A DNA stretch of 64,000 nucleotides from Icerya purchasi (GCA_039619475.1 CM077115.1:493231352-493295351), one strand, 5' to 3'; shown: positions 62,403 through 64,000, counted from the stretch's first letter. Notes: generated by a model from the letters alone, not told the origin. Made by a program: numbers and translations.

Positions 62403-62868
62403 TATAACTAGTTAATCGATTGAAAAGGCGGAATATTATTTCTTGTATATTTTAACTTATCCGGAATTATATTATAATTTCAAAATAACTGACAAATAAA
62501 AAGAAGTTAGTACTATTTTAACTCTTAAAATTAGTTCACATTATTTAAAATGAAAAAATATTTTTTCCTCTTTTGAACGTAAAGTTTTAAATTTATCTTC
62601 AATATTGTGTATTTTCATCGATTTAACATTATTTTCACTTTTTACCAGATTATTATTAATTCTGAAGTTGGGCTTCGCGATTTTGTCCGAATTCACCGTC
62701 CACTGCGAACTAATTTATGATATGATGCTGTTCGGCTGTTCGTTGAAATACATCAATTATTTCAGCAGTATATACGAGATTCAGTCCGACTTTTCAAACA
62801 TAAATTTATTGCCGCATTTACAGTGGGAAGAGATTACGTTGTTTATTTCACTTATCGAACAATTACAG
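1542..62868 (+). CDS. Nup188: Nucleoporin Nup188, internal part (21 exons)
   Basis: This is a large scaffold nucleoporin. In known family members Nup188 binds Nup93 in the inner ring of the nuclear pore and folds as an alpha-solenoid of HEAT/ARM-like helices with an SH3-like insertion. Exons: 1542-1796, 2320-2354, 2441-2533, 7186-7420, 11231-11506, 12184-12429, 15277-15401, 16706-16991, 17856-18180, 18309-18442, 21981-22124, 25306-25608, 25767-25918, 27479-27880, 29448-29611, 32776-33017, 35319-35513, 42182-42322, 46636-46761, 54811-54977, 62649-62868. All introns are GT-AG and all phases agree, giving 4266 coding bases without a stop. Ordered similarity to vertebrate NUP188 (from memory) is clear, for example [11 protein letters not shown] against LIIATTHADI in exon 14. 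By that comparison the missing N-terminus (roughly 160 residues) and C-terminus (roughly 100 or more) lie outside the window. The product is mostly helical and has no signal peptide or FG repeats in the part seen. Confidence 0.92.
1797..2319 (+). other. Nup188 intron 1
   Basis: 523-bp GT-AG intron with a short CA/TA microsatellite near 1812-1836. No element was recognised. Confidence 0.7.
2320..2354 (+). CDS. Nup188: Nup188 exon 2 (35-bp microexon)
   Basis: The acceptor is ttattgcag. The exon encodes [11 protein letters not shown] plus two bases and follows exon 1 in phase 0. Reading on reaches a stop, so an intron is required. The best donor is the weak gtggaa at 2355, which joins in frame to exon 3 to give KRANFDMENL. 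SGKR.N lies where vertebrate NUP188 has GSRQTN. Confidence 0.7.
2441..2533 (+). CDS. Nup188: Nup188 exon 3
   Basis: The acceptor is tgtgattag after an 86-bp intron. It encodes [18 protein letters not shown] and onward, aligned by eye with MDPFVDRIGYFSALIL of vertebrate NUP188. The 3' end runs into nine T residues (2525-2533) directly before the donor gtatcc at 2534. That donor gives phase 2, matching exon 4. An identical hexamer at 2512 would break the frame. Confidence 0.75.
2534..3921 (+). other. Nup188 intron 3, left part
   Basis: AT-rich intron sequence upstream of the Ty3-type element. An open stretch at 3789-3909 has an acceptor-like and a donor-like edge, but it fits neither phase nor homology and is listed under rejected items. 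Confidence 0.5.
3926..4347 (-). repeat. 3' LTR (left copy)
   Basis: Begins TG and ends CA on the + strand, about 420 bp. It contains a T-rich stretch and TATA-like CCTATATAAAAAAA near 4206, and matches 6521-6953 throughout. AACG precedes it. Confidence 0.85.
4466..4936 (-). pseudogene. Integrase fragment of the Ty3-type element
   Basis: 156 open residues. Near the N-terminus [13 protein letters not shown] matches the start of gypsy integrase cores. Next comes [11 protein letters not shown] (second catalytic Asp), then [19 protein letters not shown]. The stretch that normally carries the first catalytic Asp (IDRFTRW type) is missing between the first two motifs. The position of the catalytic Glu (VERFHR type) reads IKRLHR, so the active site is broken. 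Confidence 0.82.
5530..5660 (-). pseudogene. Aspartic protease remnant of the Ty3-type element
   Basis: The - strand reads [20 protein letters not shown] followed by AFPR. DTGA is the retropepsin active-site motif and the context LVDTGAD.CAFP is typical of insect Ty3 elements. The + strand ORF over the same bases is its shadow. No full pol frame follows. Confidence 0.75.
5668..5880 (-). pseudogene. Gag nucleocapsid (zinc knuckle) remnant
   Basis: The - strand reads [20 protein letters not shown]. It corresponds to the CWYH..FG..A.KC..PC knuckle found between gag and protease in insect Ty3 elements. The first Cys is replaced by Tyr. It sits between the gag capsid ORF and the protease, in the expected order. 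Confidence 0.65.
5834..6502 (-). pseudogene. Gag capsid-like ORF with one in-frame stop
   Basis: Two open segments (6502-6113 and 6109-5834) are in the same - strand frame, separated by a single TAA. The first has [20 protein letters not shown] and the second [10 protein letters not shown]...LPKNMQVV, matching the gag of hemimetabolous-insect Ty3 elements as I recall it. This is the 5' part of the element, next to the 5' LTR. Confidence 0.75.
6521..6953 (-). repeat. 5' LTR (right copy)
   Basis: About 430 bp, matching 3926-4347, with a slightly longer A-run (6607-6623). It ends CA and is followed by AACG, the second half of the target duplication. Because the element is on the - strand, this is its promoter-bearing LTR. 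Confidence 0.85.
7186..7420 (+). CDS. Nup188: Nup188 exon 4
   Basis: The acceptor is tttttttag and the donor is gtaatc. It enters in phase 2 and leaves in phase 0. [16 protein letters not shown] matches the APVLLAWALLRH helix of vertebrate NUP188, one of the clearest anchors for the identification. The exon ends [11 protein letters not shown], matching YLTRLLQSL. Confidence 0.92.
7421..8077 (+). other. Nup188 intron 4, left part
   Basis: AT-rich. A slightly GC-richer patch at 7780-7850 was not recognised. Confidence 0.5.
8286..9506 (-). mobile_element. Decayed mariner element
   Basis: About 1.22 kb. The left terminus (8286 onward) and the inverted right terminus (to 9506) match at about 19 of 21 positions; the left starts CGAGGGAGGATCAATAAGTA. 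TA dinucleotides flank it at 8284-8285 and 9507-9508. The inside carries a broken mariner transposase. It is inserted in a dispersed repeat whose uninterrupted version is at 47504. Confidence 0.92.
8460..9162 (-). pseudogene. Mariner transposase relic
   Basis: Segments 9162-8893, 8947-8669 and 8672-8460 (- strand) hold, in order, [25 protein letters not shown] (first catalytic Asp), [11 protein letters not shown] (second Asp) and LHPAYSPGG. The last should continue DLAPSDF with the third Asp but does not. Frame breaks lie at about 8900 and 8670. The N-terminal helix-turn-helix region before 9162 is unrecognisable. Confidence 0.85.
10137..10560. repeat. Interspersed repeat, possibly Helitron-like
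   Basis: Bounded by TATATATA runs. It contains AAACGGCTGGACCGATTTTG followed by ATGAAATTTTTT, a motif recurrent in non-autonomous insect repeats. A related block (GGCTCTAACGATTTGGATGA) is at 45484. The class is inferred weakly. Confidence 0.4.
10561..11230 (+). other. Nup188 intron 4, right part
   Basis: AT-rich intron sequence with no element recognised. Confidence 0.5.
11231..11506 (+). CDS. Nup188: Nup188 exon 5
   Basis: The acceptor is ctgttttag and the donor gtaatt, with phase 0 at both ends; 92 residues starting [36 protein letters not shown] corresponds to the SVCGMFPHLLSPLLQLLRAL segment. The frame stays open to 11551, but the donor at 11507 joins in phase to exon 6. Confidence 0.88.
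11507..12183 (+). other. Nup188 intron 5
   Basis: 677 bp, AT-rich. The open frame at 11750-11968 shows no family resemblance and is taken as chance. Confidence 0.6.
12184..12429 (+). CDS. Nup188: Nup188 exon 6, SH3-like region
   Basis: Acceptor TAG at 12181-12183, donor gtaagt, phase 0 at both ends, 82 residues. It opens [18 protein letters not shown]. The beta-rich stretch [20 protein letters not shown] lies where vertebrate NUP188 has GTVGQVMLDDRAYLVRWEY, the region of the SH3-like insertion. The similarity is low here; order and phase support it. Confidence 0.82.
12701..13125. mobile_element. MITE-like element with 42-bp inverted ends
   Basis: The left arm (12701-12741) and inverted right arm (about 13083-13125) share a near-perfect 20-bp core, ACTAGRTCCCACTTTGTCG with one mismatch. 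An outer part matches at about 16 of 22 positions. Within the arms TA occurs at 12721-12722 and 13103-13104, so an inner mariner-type boundary is also possible. There is no ORF. Confidence 0.7.
13126..14138 (+). other. Nup188 intron 6, middle
   Basis: AT-rich. The open frame 13445-13630 has no recognisable family. Confidence 0.5.
14139..14467. mobile_element. hAT-like MITE candidate
   Basis: Ends CAGGTTGGCCATTCAA (14139) and, inverted, CACGATGGCCACTCAA match at 13 of 16 positions and begin CA as hAT termini do. Direct internal blocks CCGGGAATAAGCCGGGAAT and CCGGGAATAAATCGGGAAT lie near the two ends. A clean 8-bp target duplication was not found. Confidence 0.5.
14475..15276 (+). other. Nup188 intron 6, right part
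   Basis: AT-rich with short AAAT and TA runs (14599-14620, 14830-14862). Nothing else was seen. Confidence 0.5.
15277..15401 (+). CDS. Nup188: Nup188 exon 7
   Basis: Acceptor ttcatttcag, donor AG|gtgatt, enters phase 0 and leaves phase 2. [20 protein letters not shown] is followed by [13 protein letters not shown] after splicing, matching VIQHCQRVKPIIDLVHKVI and the SRIYMLLQRL helix of vertebrate NUP188. Confidence 0.92.
15402..16705 (+). other. Nup188 intron 7
   Basis: AT-rich, with TA run 16190-16206 and an A-run at 16555-16569. No element was recognised. Confidence 0.55.
16706..16991 (+). CDS. Nup188: Nup188 exon 8
   Basis: Acceptor aattttcag, donor gtaatt, enters phase 2 and leaves phase 0. 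[19 protein letters not shown] matches IASCVNCLTVLAARNP. The end, [13 protein letters not shown], matches TIAFLRLITTLVKG. Confidence 0.93.
16992..17855 (+). other. Nup188 intron 8
   Basis: 864 bp. T-run at 17261-17278 and a (GT)n microsatellite at about 17718-17745. No element was recognised. Confidence 0.6.
17856..18180 (+). CDS. Nup188: Nup188 exon 9
   Basis: Acceptor tttttgcag, donor G|gtgagt, enters phase 0 and leaves phase 1; 108 residues. [17 protein letters not shown] begins a helical stretch that ends [20 protein letters not shown]. The position fits the HKWRYNS..REQIGCLILEL region of the vertebrate protein. Confidence 0.9.
18309..18442 (+). CDS. Nup188: Nup188 exon 10
   Basis: It follows a 128-bp intron. 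Acceptor ttattttag, donor gtaagt, enters phase 1 and leaves phase 0. [15 protein letters not shown] and [17 protein letters not shown] correspond to the LAFSVTNNVIRL helix of vertebrate NUP188. Confidence 0.9.
18443..21980 (+). other. Nup188 intron 10
   Basis: 3.5 kb of AT-rich sequence. Apart from the hairpin repeat at 19660-19912 and homopolymer runs (19018-19042, 20340-20354), nothing was recognised. Confidence 0.55.
19660..19912. repeat. Inverted repeat around CCGACATGTTTCGG-type core
   Basis: The arm at about 19668-19696 (AAACCGGCATGTTTCGAGGT) is repeated inverted at 19725-19752 and again in direct orientation at 19877-19910. A (TA)n run (19805-19836) lies between the last two. The arms could form a hairpin. 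No ORF is present. Confidence 0.6.
21981..22124 (+). CDS. Nup188: Nup188 exon 11
   Basis: Acceptor attgttatag, donor gtaagt, phase 0 at both ends, 48 residues. It starts [15 protein letters not shown] and ends [16 protein letters not shown], matching ALPRLAIQLLKRLATVAP of vertebrate NUP188. Confidence 0.92.
22125..25305 (+). other. Nup188 intron 11
   Basis: 3.2 kb, AT-rich. A-runs lie at 22744-22760 and 24899-24920. The open frame 24279-24659 shows no family resemblance. No element was identified. Confidence 0.55.
25306..25608 (+). CDS. Nup188: Nup188 exon 12
   Basis: Acceptor tactatacag, donor gtaagt, phase 0 at both ends, 101 residues. [17 protein letters not shown] matches IEDMRIKVMILEFLTVAVET. 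The end, [13 protein letters not shown], matches MWSCLHAVLELID. The upstream open frame from 25201 is intronic. Confidence 0.92.
25767..25918 (+). CDS. Nup188: Nup188 exon 13
   Basis: It follows a 158-bp intron. Acceptor ttgcctag, donor gttagt, enters phase 0 and leaves phase 2. [18 protein letters not shown] aligns with LRTKPKFWENLTSPLF of vertebrate NUP188, including the Phe-Trp pair. Confidence 0.93.
25919..27478 (+). other. Nup188 intron 13
   Basis: 1.56 kb, AT-rich. The open frame at 26650-26856 shows no family resemblance. No element was seen. Confidence 0.55.
27479..27880 (+). CDS. Nup188: Nup188 exon 14 (largest in window)
   Basis: Acceptor tgtttag, donor GG|gtaagt, enters phase 2 and leaves phase 2; 134 codons. 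[17 protein letters not shown] aligns with [33 protein letters not shown] aligns with AWRMLLIIATTHADI. This is the strongest single anchor for Nup188. The opposite-strand frame 27446-27739 is a shadow. Confidence 0.95.
27881..29447 (+). other. Nup188 intron 14
   Basis: 1.57 kb. A less AT-rich stretch at 28600-29150 has no reading frame or repeat I could identify. Confidence 0.5.
29448..29611 (+). CDS. Nup188: Nup188 exon 15
   Basis: Acceptor aattatag, donor AAAG|gtatac, enters phase 2 and leaves phase 1. [19 protein letters not shown] lies where the vertebrate protein has LGPLTEILEGVLQADQQL. A TA-rich stretch starts just after the donor. Confidence 0.88.
29965..30297 (-). pseudogene. LINE reverse transcriptase, N-terminal piece
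   Basis: [16 protein letters not shown] is the RT0/RT1 motif. It continues [20 protein letters not shown] and [18 protein letters not shown] (usually C..YR.ISLMSH). It stops there; YADD and the thumb are absent. Confidence 0.85.
30700..31545. mobile_element. Unidentified insertion inside the LINE
   Basis: Clearly richer in GC and CpG than its surroundings. The 12-mer TGGTGTGAGTAA occurs at 30754-30765 and again at 31302-31313, 548 bp apart in the same orientation. That pattern would suit an LTR bounded by shared sequence, but no TG..CA ends or protein support it. The edges are estimated from where LINE homology stops. Confidence 0.4.
31368..32262 (-). pseudogene. LINE APE-type endonuclease
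   Basis: From 32262 down the frame reads [18 protein letters not shown], meets a stop, then has [24 protein letters not shown] carries the catalytic Glu. Later come [22 protein letters not shown] (GDFN motif) and [14 protein letters not shown] (DYIL motif). The final SDH motif is lost where the sequence diverges near 31549. Confidence 0.87.
32776..33017 (+). CDS. Nup188: Nup188 exon 16
   Basis: Acceptor aaattatag, donor gtacgt, enters phase 1 and leaves phase 0; 80 residues plus. It starts [18 protein letters not shown] and continues as hydrophobic helices. The opposite-strand frame 32789-33028 is a shadow. Similarity is weaker here; phase and order support it. Confidence 0.83.
33018..34624 (+). 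other. Nup188 intron 16, left part
   Basis: A purine-rich patch at 33160-33720 on an otherwise AT-rich background. No element or exon was recognised. Confidence 0.5.
34641..35043 (-). mobile_element. tRNA-derived SINE with perfect target duplication
   Basis: 403 bp between direct repeats GAGTTTAATAATCAAT at 34625-34640 and 35044-35059. On the - strand the head (35041-34966) has a 7-bp acceptor-like stem GTCGTCG/CGACGAC, a box A-like TAGCTTAGTTGCTAGAGCG and a box B-like GGGTTCGATCCC. A body shared with 1250-1378 follows, then a 3' tail of AAG/AAA repeats (34641-34659). Box A and B would recruit RNA polymerase III. It sits about 275 bp upstream of exon 17. Confidence 0.92.
35319..35513 (+). 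CDS. Nup188: Nup188 exon 17
   Basis: Acceptor atctgtag, donor gtaagt, phase 0 at both ends, 65 residues. [16 protein letters not shown] and [16 protein letters not shown] fit LLTTLEVSLRM and ATLHLLLTLARTQQG of vertebrate NUP188. The tail is polar and probably a loop. Confidence 0.88.
35514..38620 (+). other. Nup188 intron 17, left part
   Basis: 3.1 kb of AT-rich sequence. A T-run at 37374-37395 and a small palindrome at 37799-37822 were noted. No element was identified. Confidence 0.5.
38626..38890 (-). pseudogene. Helitron Rep protein relic
   Basis: The - strand reads [20 protein letters not shown] then [20 protein letters not shown] and [10 protein letters not shown]. It corresponds to the Helitron Rep stretch PGKP.LPS.F.G..RYM...YQD.MAIVR..GKPDLF.T.TCNP.WPE. 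The PDLF part has drifted and the HUH catalytic region is not present. Only this 80-residue piece remains open. Confidence 0.85.
39115..40480. repeat. Four-copy tandem repeat, unit about 325 bp
   Basis: The marker TGTGGACTT occurs at about 39221, 39548, 39881 and 40190, and CTGTGGAATTTTTT recurs once per unit between them. Each unit also repeats CCAGCTACCAT-like, ATATCAAAATTTTT and TTTCCTGTATTCT blocks in the same order. Units have diverged by substitution and small indels. There is no coding potential. It adjoins the Helitron relic. Confidence 0.88.
40480..41740 (-). mobile_element. Ancient LINE relic (endonuclease and RT)
   Basis: On the - strand, 41570-41450 reads [20 protein letters not shown] then YEQVDDL, like IVQIYAPTSD...VE.FYE.L of LINE endonucleases. 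41180-41060 reads [20 protein letters not shown] and, after a frame shift, IPSELLINF. About 40780 reads [12 protein letters not shown], the decayed F.DYEKAFDRVKW motif with the first catalytic Asp. Many stops show great age. Confidence 0.72.
42182..42322 (+). CDS. Nup188: Nup188 exon 18
   Basis: Acceptor tttttaacag, donor gtaagt, phase 0 at both ends, 47 residues. [20 protein letters not shown] aligns with WPGVYRLSMSLMEQLLKTL, and HIEFLDSIL with HQERTLQCL of vertebrate NUP188. Confidence 0.93.
42323..45429 (+). other. Nup188 intron 18, left part
   Basis: 3.1 kb, AT-rich. A-run at 42876-42893 and T-run at 44985-45001. Open frames at 43484-43720 and 43897-44124 have no recognisable family. Confidence 0.5.
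45436..45965. repeat. Interspersed repeat, unclassified
   Basis: Starts in a TA run, then has ATCTCGGAAACGGCTCTAAC and GATTTGGATGAAATTTGC, resembling the block at 10170. It is GC-richer than its surroundings and ends near an A-run (45949-45963). No transposase was seen. Confidence 0.4.
46636..46761 (+). CDS. Nup188: Nup188 exon 19
   Basis: Acceptor ttgttttag, donor gtaatg, phase 0 at both ends, 42 residues. It starts [12 protein letters not shown], and [17 protein letters not shown] fits the HTVGFILQLSNFMKEW region of vertebrate NUP188. Confidence 0.86.
46805..48027. repeat. Larger dispersed repeat, contains copy 2 of the mariner host repeat
   Basis: Begins CTAGCTGTGCCCCACGGCTT and ends with AAATCGGTTAAGTAAATTCC, CACGGGATTTTTATATATAT. 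These resemble the termini of a very common insect repeat class, which I cannot classify further. 47303-47570 matches the sequence around the mariner at 8286 without the mariner. A direct duplication (47751-47819 and 47837-47909) lies inside. Confidence 0.6.
48026..48290. repeat. Second part of the dispersed repeat
   Basis: Matches 9600-9840 for about 260 bp, including TTAATTACAACGTAATTCTTAG and CATTTTATACAAAGTATAGA blocks. It leads straight into the microsatellite. Confidence 0.7.
48286..48437. repeat. Compound microsatellite
   Basis: A (TA)n run of about 55 bp, then CGCACGCGCG, (AC)n, a second (TA)n and (GA)n in succession. Open frames across it on both strands are artefacts. Confidence 0.95.
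48440..50461 (+). other. Nup188 intron 19, middle
   Basis: 2 kb of AT-rich, largely purine-rich sequence. No element was recognised. Confidence 0.5.
50464..51788 (+). mobile_element. Intact-looking mariner element (A)
   Basis: 1325 bp flanked by TA at 50462-50463 and 51789-51790. The terminal inverted repeats are 25 bp (50464-50488 and 51764-51788) with a single mismatch, starting CGTAGGCTGTTC and CGTAGGCTATTC. The transposase between them has no stop or frameshift. It lies in Nup188 intron 19 in the same orientation as the gene. Confidence 0.95.
50661..51734 (+). CDS. Mariner transposase, intact, D,D34D
   Basis: 357 residues from the Met at 50661 ([13 protein letters not shown]), the usual start position for the family; an upstream Met at 50601 adds 20 unlikely residues. 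The N-terminal helix-turn-helix has [20 protein letters not shown] and the linker GRPSTSR. Catalytic Asp residues sit in [18 protein letters not shown] and [14 protein letters not shown], with exactly 34 residues between the second and third. It would cut and paste at TA sites. All key residues are present, so it may be active. Other frames over it are shadows. Confidence 0.95.
   Translation: MQKNLEQRYSLKFCVKLNKSKKESLEMLKAAYGDNVMPSSTFHRWYDAFTAGRESVDDEAREGRPSTSRTEVLVNTASAIVRDDRRITIRELASHLDISVGSAFAIVHDNLKMRRVSCRWIPRLLTADQMQHRVDVCTELLQRFGGDSNAEINNIITVDESWMYHYDPELKQQSSQWKTSSTPPPKKAKCARSAGKVMMIIFFDSEGILYKYTVPRGHTVTAQRYKHVLEQMVCQFKKKRPHQRVDKILLHHDNARPHISHVVIDYLHSTGIKIVPHPPYSPDLAPCDFWLFPELKMGLRSRRFGSDKEVINAVDARCKELSKDGLSFVFKKWQERWLKCIKTGGGYFEKEHVDLED
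51791..52183 (+). other. Nup188 intron 19, between mariner and MITE
   Basis: AT-rich, nothing recognised. Confidence 0.5.
52184..52547. mobile_element. MITE with 24-bp inverted repeats
   Basis: The left end TGTCATGCGAAATAAGTCCG (52184 on) and the inverted right end TGTCAAGCGAAAAAAGTCCG match at 22 of 24 positions. The 364-bp interior is GC-richer than the intron and non-coding. No clear target duplication was found, so the superfamily is open. Confidence 0.78.
52548..54810 (+). other. Nup188 intron 19, right part
   Basis: 2.3 kb, AT-rich. The open frame 54153-54359 has no family. T-run at 52701-52720. Confidence 0.5.
54811..54977 (+). CDS. Nup188: Nup188 exon 20
   Basis: Acceptor tttgttacag, donor AG|gtaagt, enters phase 0 and leaves phase 2. 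[16 protein letters not shown] is helical; the tail ([20 protein letters not shown]) looks like a flexible loop, like the Ser/Pro-rich linker at this place in vertebrate NUP188. Direct similarity is weak; phase and order support it. Confidence 0.82.
54978..55600 (+). other. Nup188 intron 20, left part
   Basis: AT-rich with a T-run at 55090-55112. Nothing else was seen. Confidence 0.55.
55603..56502 (-). mobile_element. Internally deleted mariner
   Basis: 900 bp between TA at 55601-55602 and 56503-56504. Inverted ends of about 33 bp share CATAG, TTCATAAATTTTGG/CCATAAATTTTGG and CACGCCCCT/CACACCCCT. Only the C-terminal third of a transposase remains, on the - strand. An 18-C run lies at 56248-56265. 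Confidence 0.82.
55856..56189 (-). pseudogene. Mariner transposase C-terminal relic
   Basis: 56189-55974 reads [10 protein letters not shown] (second catalytic Asp replaced by Gly) and [20 protein letters not shown] (third Asp kept). After a frame change, 56041-55856 reads [17 protein letters not shown]. The N-terminus and first Asp are deleted. Despite proximity it is a different family from elements A and B. Confidence 0.82.
56505..58165 (+). other. Nup188 intron 20, middle
   Basis: AT-rich. A GC-richer patch at 57570-57990 has short - strand open frames (for example [20 protein letters not shown]) that I could not assign. Confidence 0.45.
58166..58968 (+). mobile_element. Jockey/CR1-type LINE fragments
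   Basis: 58166-58640 holds an endonuclease: [12 protein letters not shown], then after a frame shift [40 protein letters not shown], a stop at 58450, [13 protein letters not shown] and [13 protein letters not shown] (GDLN motif). 58745-58968 holds a piece like the extreme C-terminus of such LINEs, [19 protein letters not shown] and RLRQYPNVE. The reverse transcriptase between is deleted. Confidence 0.72.
58970..60430 (+). other. Nup188 intron 20, right-middle
   Basis: AT-rich with A/T runs at 59272-59284 and 59396-59415 and an (AAT)n run at 60406-60420. No element was identified. Confidence 0.5.
60433..61744 (-). mobile_element. Intact-looking mariner element (B)
   Basis: The terminal inverted repeats CCGTTTGTCCGAAAAGTAAG plus GGG are perfect for 23 bp (60433-60455 and 61722-61744). 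Both ends lie in TA repeats, so the exact target site is ambiguous: TA precedes the left end directly, but TG separates the right end from the next TA. The transposase on the - strand is uninterrupted. Sequence and ends differ from element A. Confidence 0.94.
60496..61548 (-). CDS. Mariner transposase, intact, D,D34D (second family)
   Basis: 350 residues from the Met at 61548 ([20 protein letters not shown]), the usual family start; a Met at 61605 would add 19 residues. The helix-turn-helix part has [20 protein letters not shown], the linker SGRPSTTS. Catalytic Asp residues are in [21 protein letters not shown] and [16 protein letters not shown], with 34 residues between the last two. No stop or frame break was seen. 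Forward-strand frames in this interval are shadows. Confidence 0.95.
   Translation of the reverse strand: MEQRSVIKFYFKLGKTATQTFNDLKKVYGNECLALSKVFEWYKQFKEGRESVQDEKRSGRPSTTSTDDKTDKIRTLFAADRHLSCRMLEDESGIPKSTVHELIRNVLHKRKICSKFVPHSLTPEQKEQRLNSSQNFIDLIDEDASLLDDKIITGDESWVYQYGPTTKKQSSEWVSSGEPRPTKVRAAKSKTKTMLITFFDSQGIVHKEFVPPGTTVTANYYLGTLNRLCKRIQRVQPERWESRDFFLFHDNAPAHTAGSVIQFLTKKCIPVLHHPPYTPDLAPCDFFLFPKLKSAMKGIRFDDILSIKAAVTRALGRIPKEAFSRSFQWLYERSERCIVVGEDYVETSRE
61750..62370 (-). mobile_element. RTE-like LINE 3' end
   Basis: The - strand ORF 62361-61804 (185 residues) starts mid-protein at [19 protein letters not shown] and carries [61 protein letters not shown] and [18 protein letters not shown]. These are the thumb and C-terminal motifs of LINEs of the kind at 29965-32262. 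A GAT-repeat tail (61757-61775) marks the 3' end. The ORF itself is unbroken but 5'-truncated. It abuts mariner B across a TA run. Confidence 0.88.
62376..62648 (+). other. Nup188 intron 20, end
   Basis: TA run at 62376-62401, then AT-rich sequence up to the acceptor tttaccag. Confidence 0.6.
62649..62868 (+). CDS. Nup188: Nup188 exon 21 of window
   Basis: Acceptor tttttaccag, donor gtaaaa, enters phase 2 and leaves phase 0. [16 protein letters not shown] aligns with LLKILSKTLAALRHFT near the C-terminus of vertebrate NUP188, and [14 protein letters not shown] with ATVNVALNMLGEL. The gene continues downstream of the window. The frame stays open past the donor to 62982, but that extension lacks similarity. 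Confidence 0.92.
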
Positions 62869-63830
62869 GTAAAAAGTATTAGTAAACCATTTTGCTTACT
62901 TTTAAAGTCACCATTTAATATAAAAATATTAATCGGTTGTAAATTACAGCGGATTTTAAAAGAAACGAAATTTATTCTGTGACGTTAAAATTTCAAAATC
63001 GTACGAATAATTAATTTTTCAATAAGCCGTTGTTTAATGGTTAAACATTTGTCCGTTAATAGTAATTTTTTTTTTTTTTTTGTCGGCAACAACTCGAAAA
63101 AGAGACGATGGATAGAATTTGAGTTTAAAGTCAAAAAAAAAAAAAAAAACGAAAAAGAAAACATTTCAAAAGAAATTTGAACCTTTGTAGGAAAAACACA
63201 GATTAAATTAATATGCGCTCGCTAAATAAAAAAAAATGAGTGATTACGAGTAAACTTAAACTAACTTTGATGATGAGAAGTCGTTTTCAAGAAGAAGAAC
63301 ATTTCTAAAACGACATTTTGAATTTTTTTTAATAATACACGTTAAATATGAATACTGCCGAATACTGTCAGTTGAATGAAATAAGAAACGAAATGATTTA
63401 TTTTGTGGACTAAATTGTCTCATCTCGTACATTATTAATGGCGAATCTACCGGTACTTCTATTCATGCGAGGAAATACTAAAGAAAATTACCCGTCGGTA
63501 CTTCTCTAGTATCACGAGATTAACTTAACTAAATAGAAAGACAGTTTTTAGTCTGTCAGTAGAAATGAAATTATCGGCTATTCAAACGAACGAAGGAAAA
63601 TGAATAATATGCAAAAGTTGTTGGTCTCTCTAACAGTTTAAAAGAGTAATTCCGTTTCGAATTAGATGATCTGTTCGATTCTGTGTTCCGTTTGCTAATC
63701 GTTGATAGAACTCCTCTAACTTTAGAGAATCATTCAGAGTTCAGTTAGAACATACACAGCACACAACGCAAAGCTAAACGGCCAATAAGTATTTGATAAT
63801 GTATAGTAATATAGATTGTGACCAATGTTG
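62869..63830 (+). other. Nup188 intron 21, visible part
   Basis: AT-rich with T-run 63067-63082 and A-run 63134-63150. No element was recognised before 63830. Confidence 0.5.
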
Positions 63831-64000
63831 AATGGGCGCTTCAAAACACACTGTACACATTATGAAAAAGCTATACGAAAACAACCAAAATACTGTTCGG
63901 ATAAACGGTGCAAAGTCAAAGGAGTTTGACGTCACGGGAGAAGTCAGACAGGGCTGTGTCCTGTCGTCCTTGCTCTTCTGTTGTATGGTAAATATATTAT
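63831..64000 (+). mobile_element. LINE reverse transcriptase fragment at window edge
   Basis: The + strand reads ASKHTVHIMKKLYENNQNTV followed by RINGAKSKEFDVTGEVRQGC and VLSSLLFCCMVNIL. VRQGCVLS.LLF is RT motif 4 of RTE-like LINEs. Open to the last base, so the element runs on beyond the window; whether it is intact is unknown. Confidence 0.88.

Noticed and set aside
1..64000. CRISPR array, bacterial operon or phage-like system
   Set aside because: The repeats present are microsatellites, mobile elements and one 325-bp tandem array. Gene structure with GT-AG introns is eukaryotic throughout.

Overview
The window is strongly AT-rich eukaryotic genomic DNA with long introns, mariner elements, non-LTR retroelements and a tRNA-derived SINE, which points to an arthropod and most likely an insect. 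The species cannot be read from the sequence.

One host gene runs through the whole window on the + strand. I assembled 21 internal coding exons (first base 1542, last base 62868). Every junction keeps codon phase, and together they encode about 1422 residues. Segment after segment, in order, they resemble nucleoporin Nup188, the alpha-solenoid scaffold protein of the nuclear pore inner ring. The N-terminal exons lie before base 1 and the C-terminal exons lie past base 64000. No second host gene was found on either strand.

The introns hold nearly all the sequence and are a graveyard of mobile DNA. From left to right: a reverse-transcriptase relic (1-245), a LINE 3' end with an (AAG)n tail and a truncated SINE body (985-1385); a non-autonomous Ty3/gypsy-type element with two LTRs and a 4-bp target duplication (3926-6953); a decayed mariner inside an older repeat (8286-9506), whose empty counterpart sits at about 47504; MITE-like elements at 12701-13125 and 14139-14467; a hairpin repeat near 19.7 kb; an interrupted LINE (29965-32262); a SINE with perfect 16-bp target duplications (34641-35043); a Helitron Rep relic followed by four copies of a tandem repeat of about 325 bp (38626-40480) and an old LINE (40480-41740); a larger repeat (46805-48027) and a compound microsatellite; a mariner with an intact transposase (50464-51788); a MITE (52184-52547); a deleted mariner (55603-56502); LINE pieces (58166-58968); a second, unrelated intact mariner (60433-61744) next to a LINE 3' end (61804-62370); and a reverse-transcriptase piece at the right edge.

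Most of the identifiable elements (about 12 of 15) lie antisense to the host gene. I found no CRISPR array, rRNA, free-standing tRNA gene or bacterial-type operon. The most notable items are the two intact mariners of different families, the filled and empty pair for a mariner insertion, the tandem repeat beside the Helitron relic, and the unusual duplicated splice donor at Nup188 exon 3.
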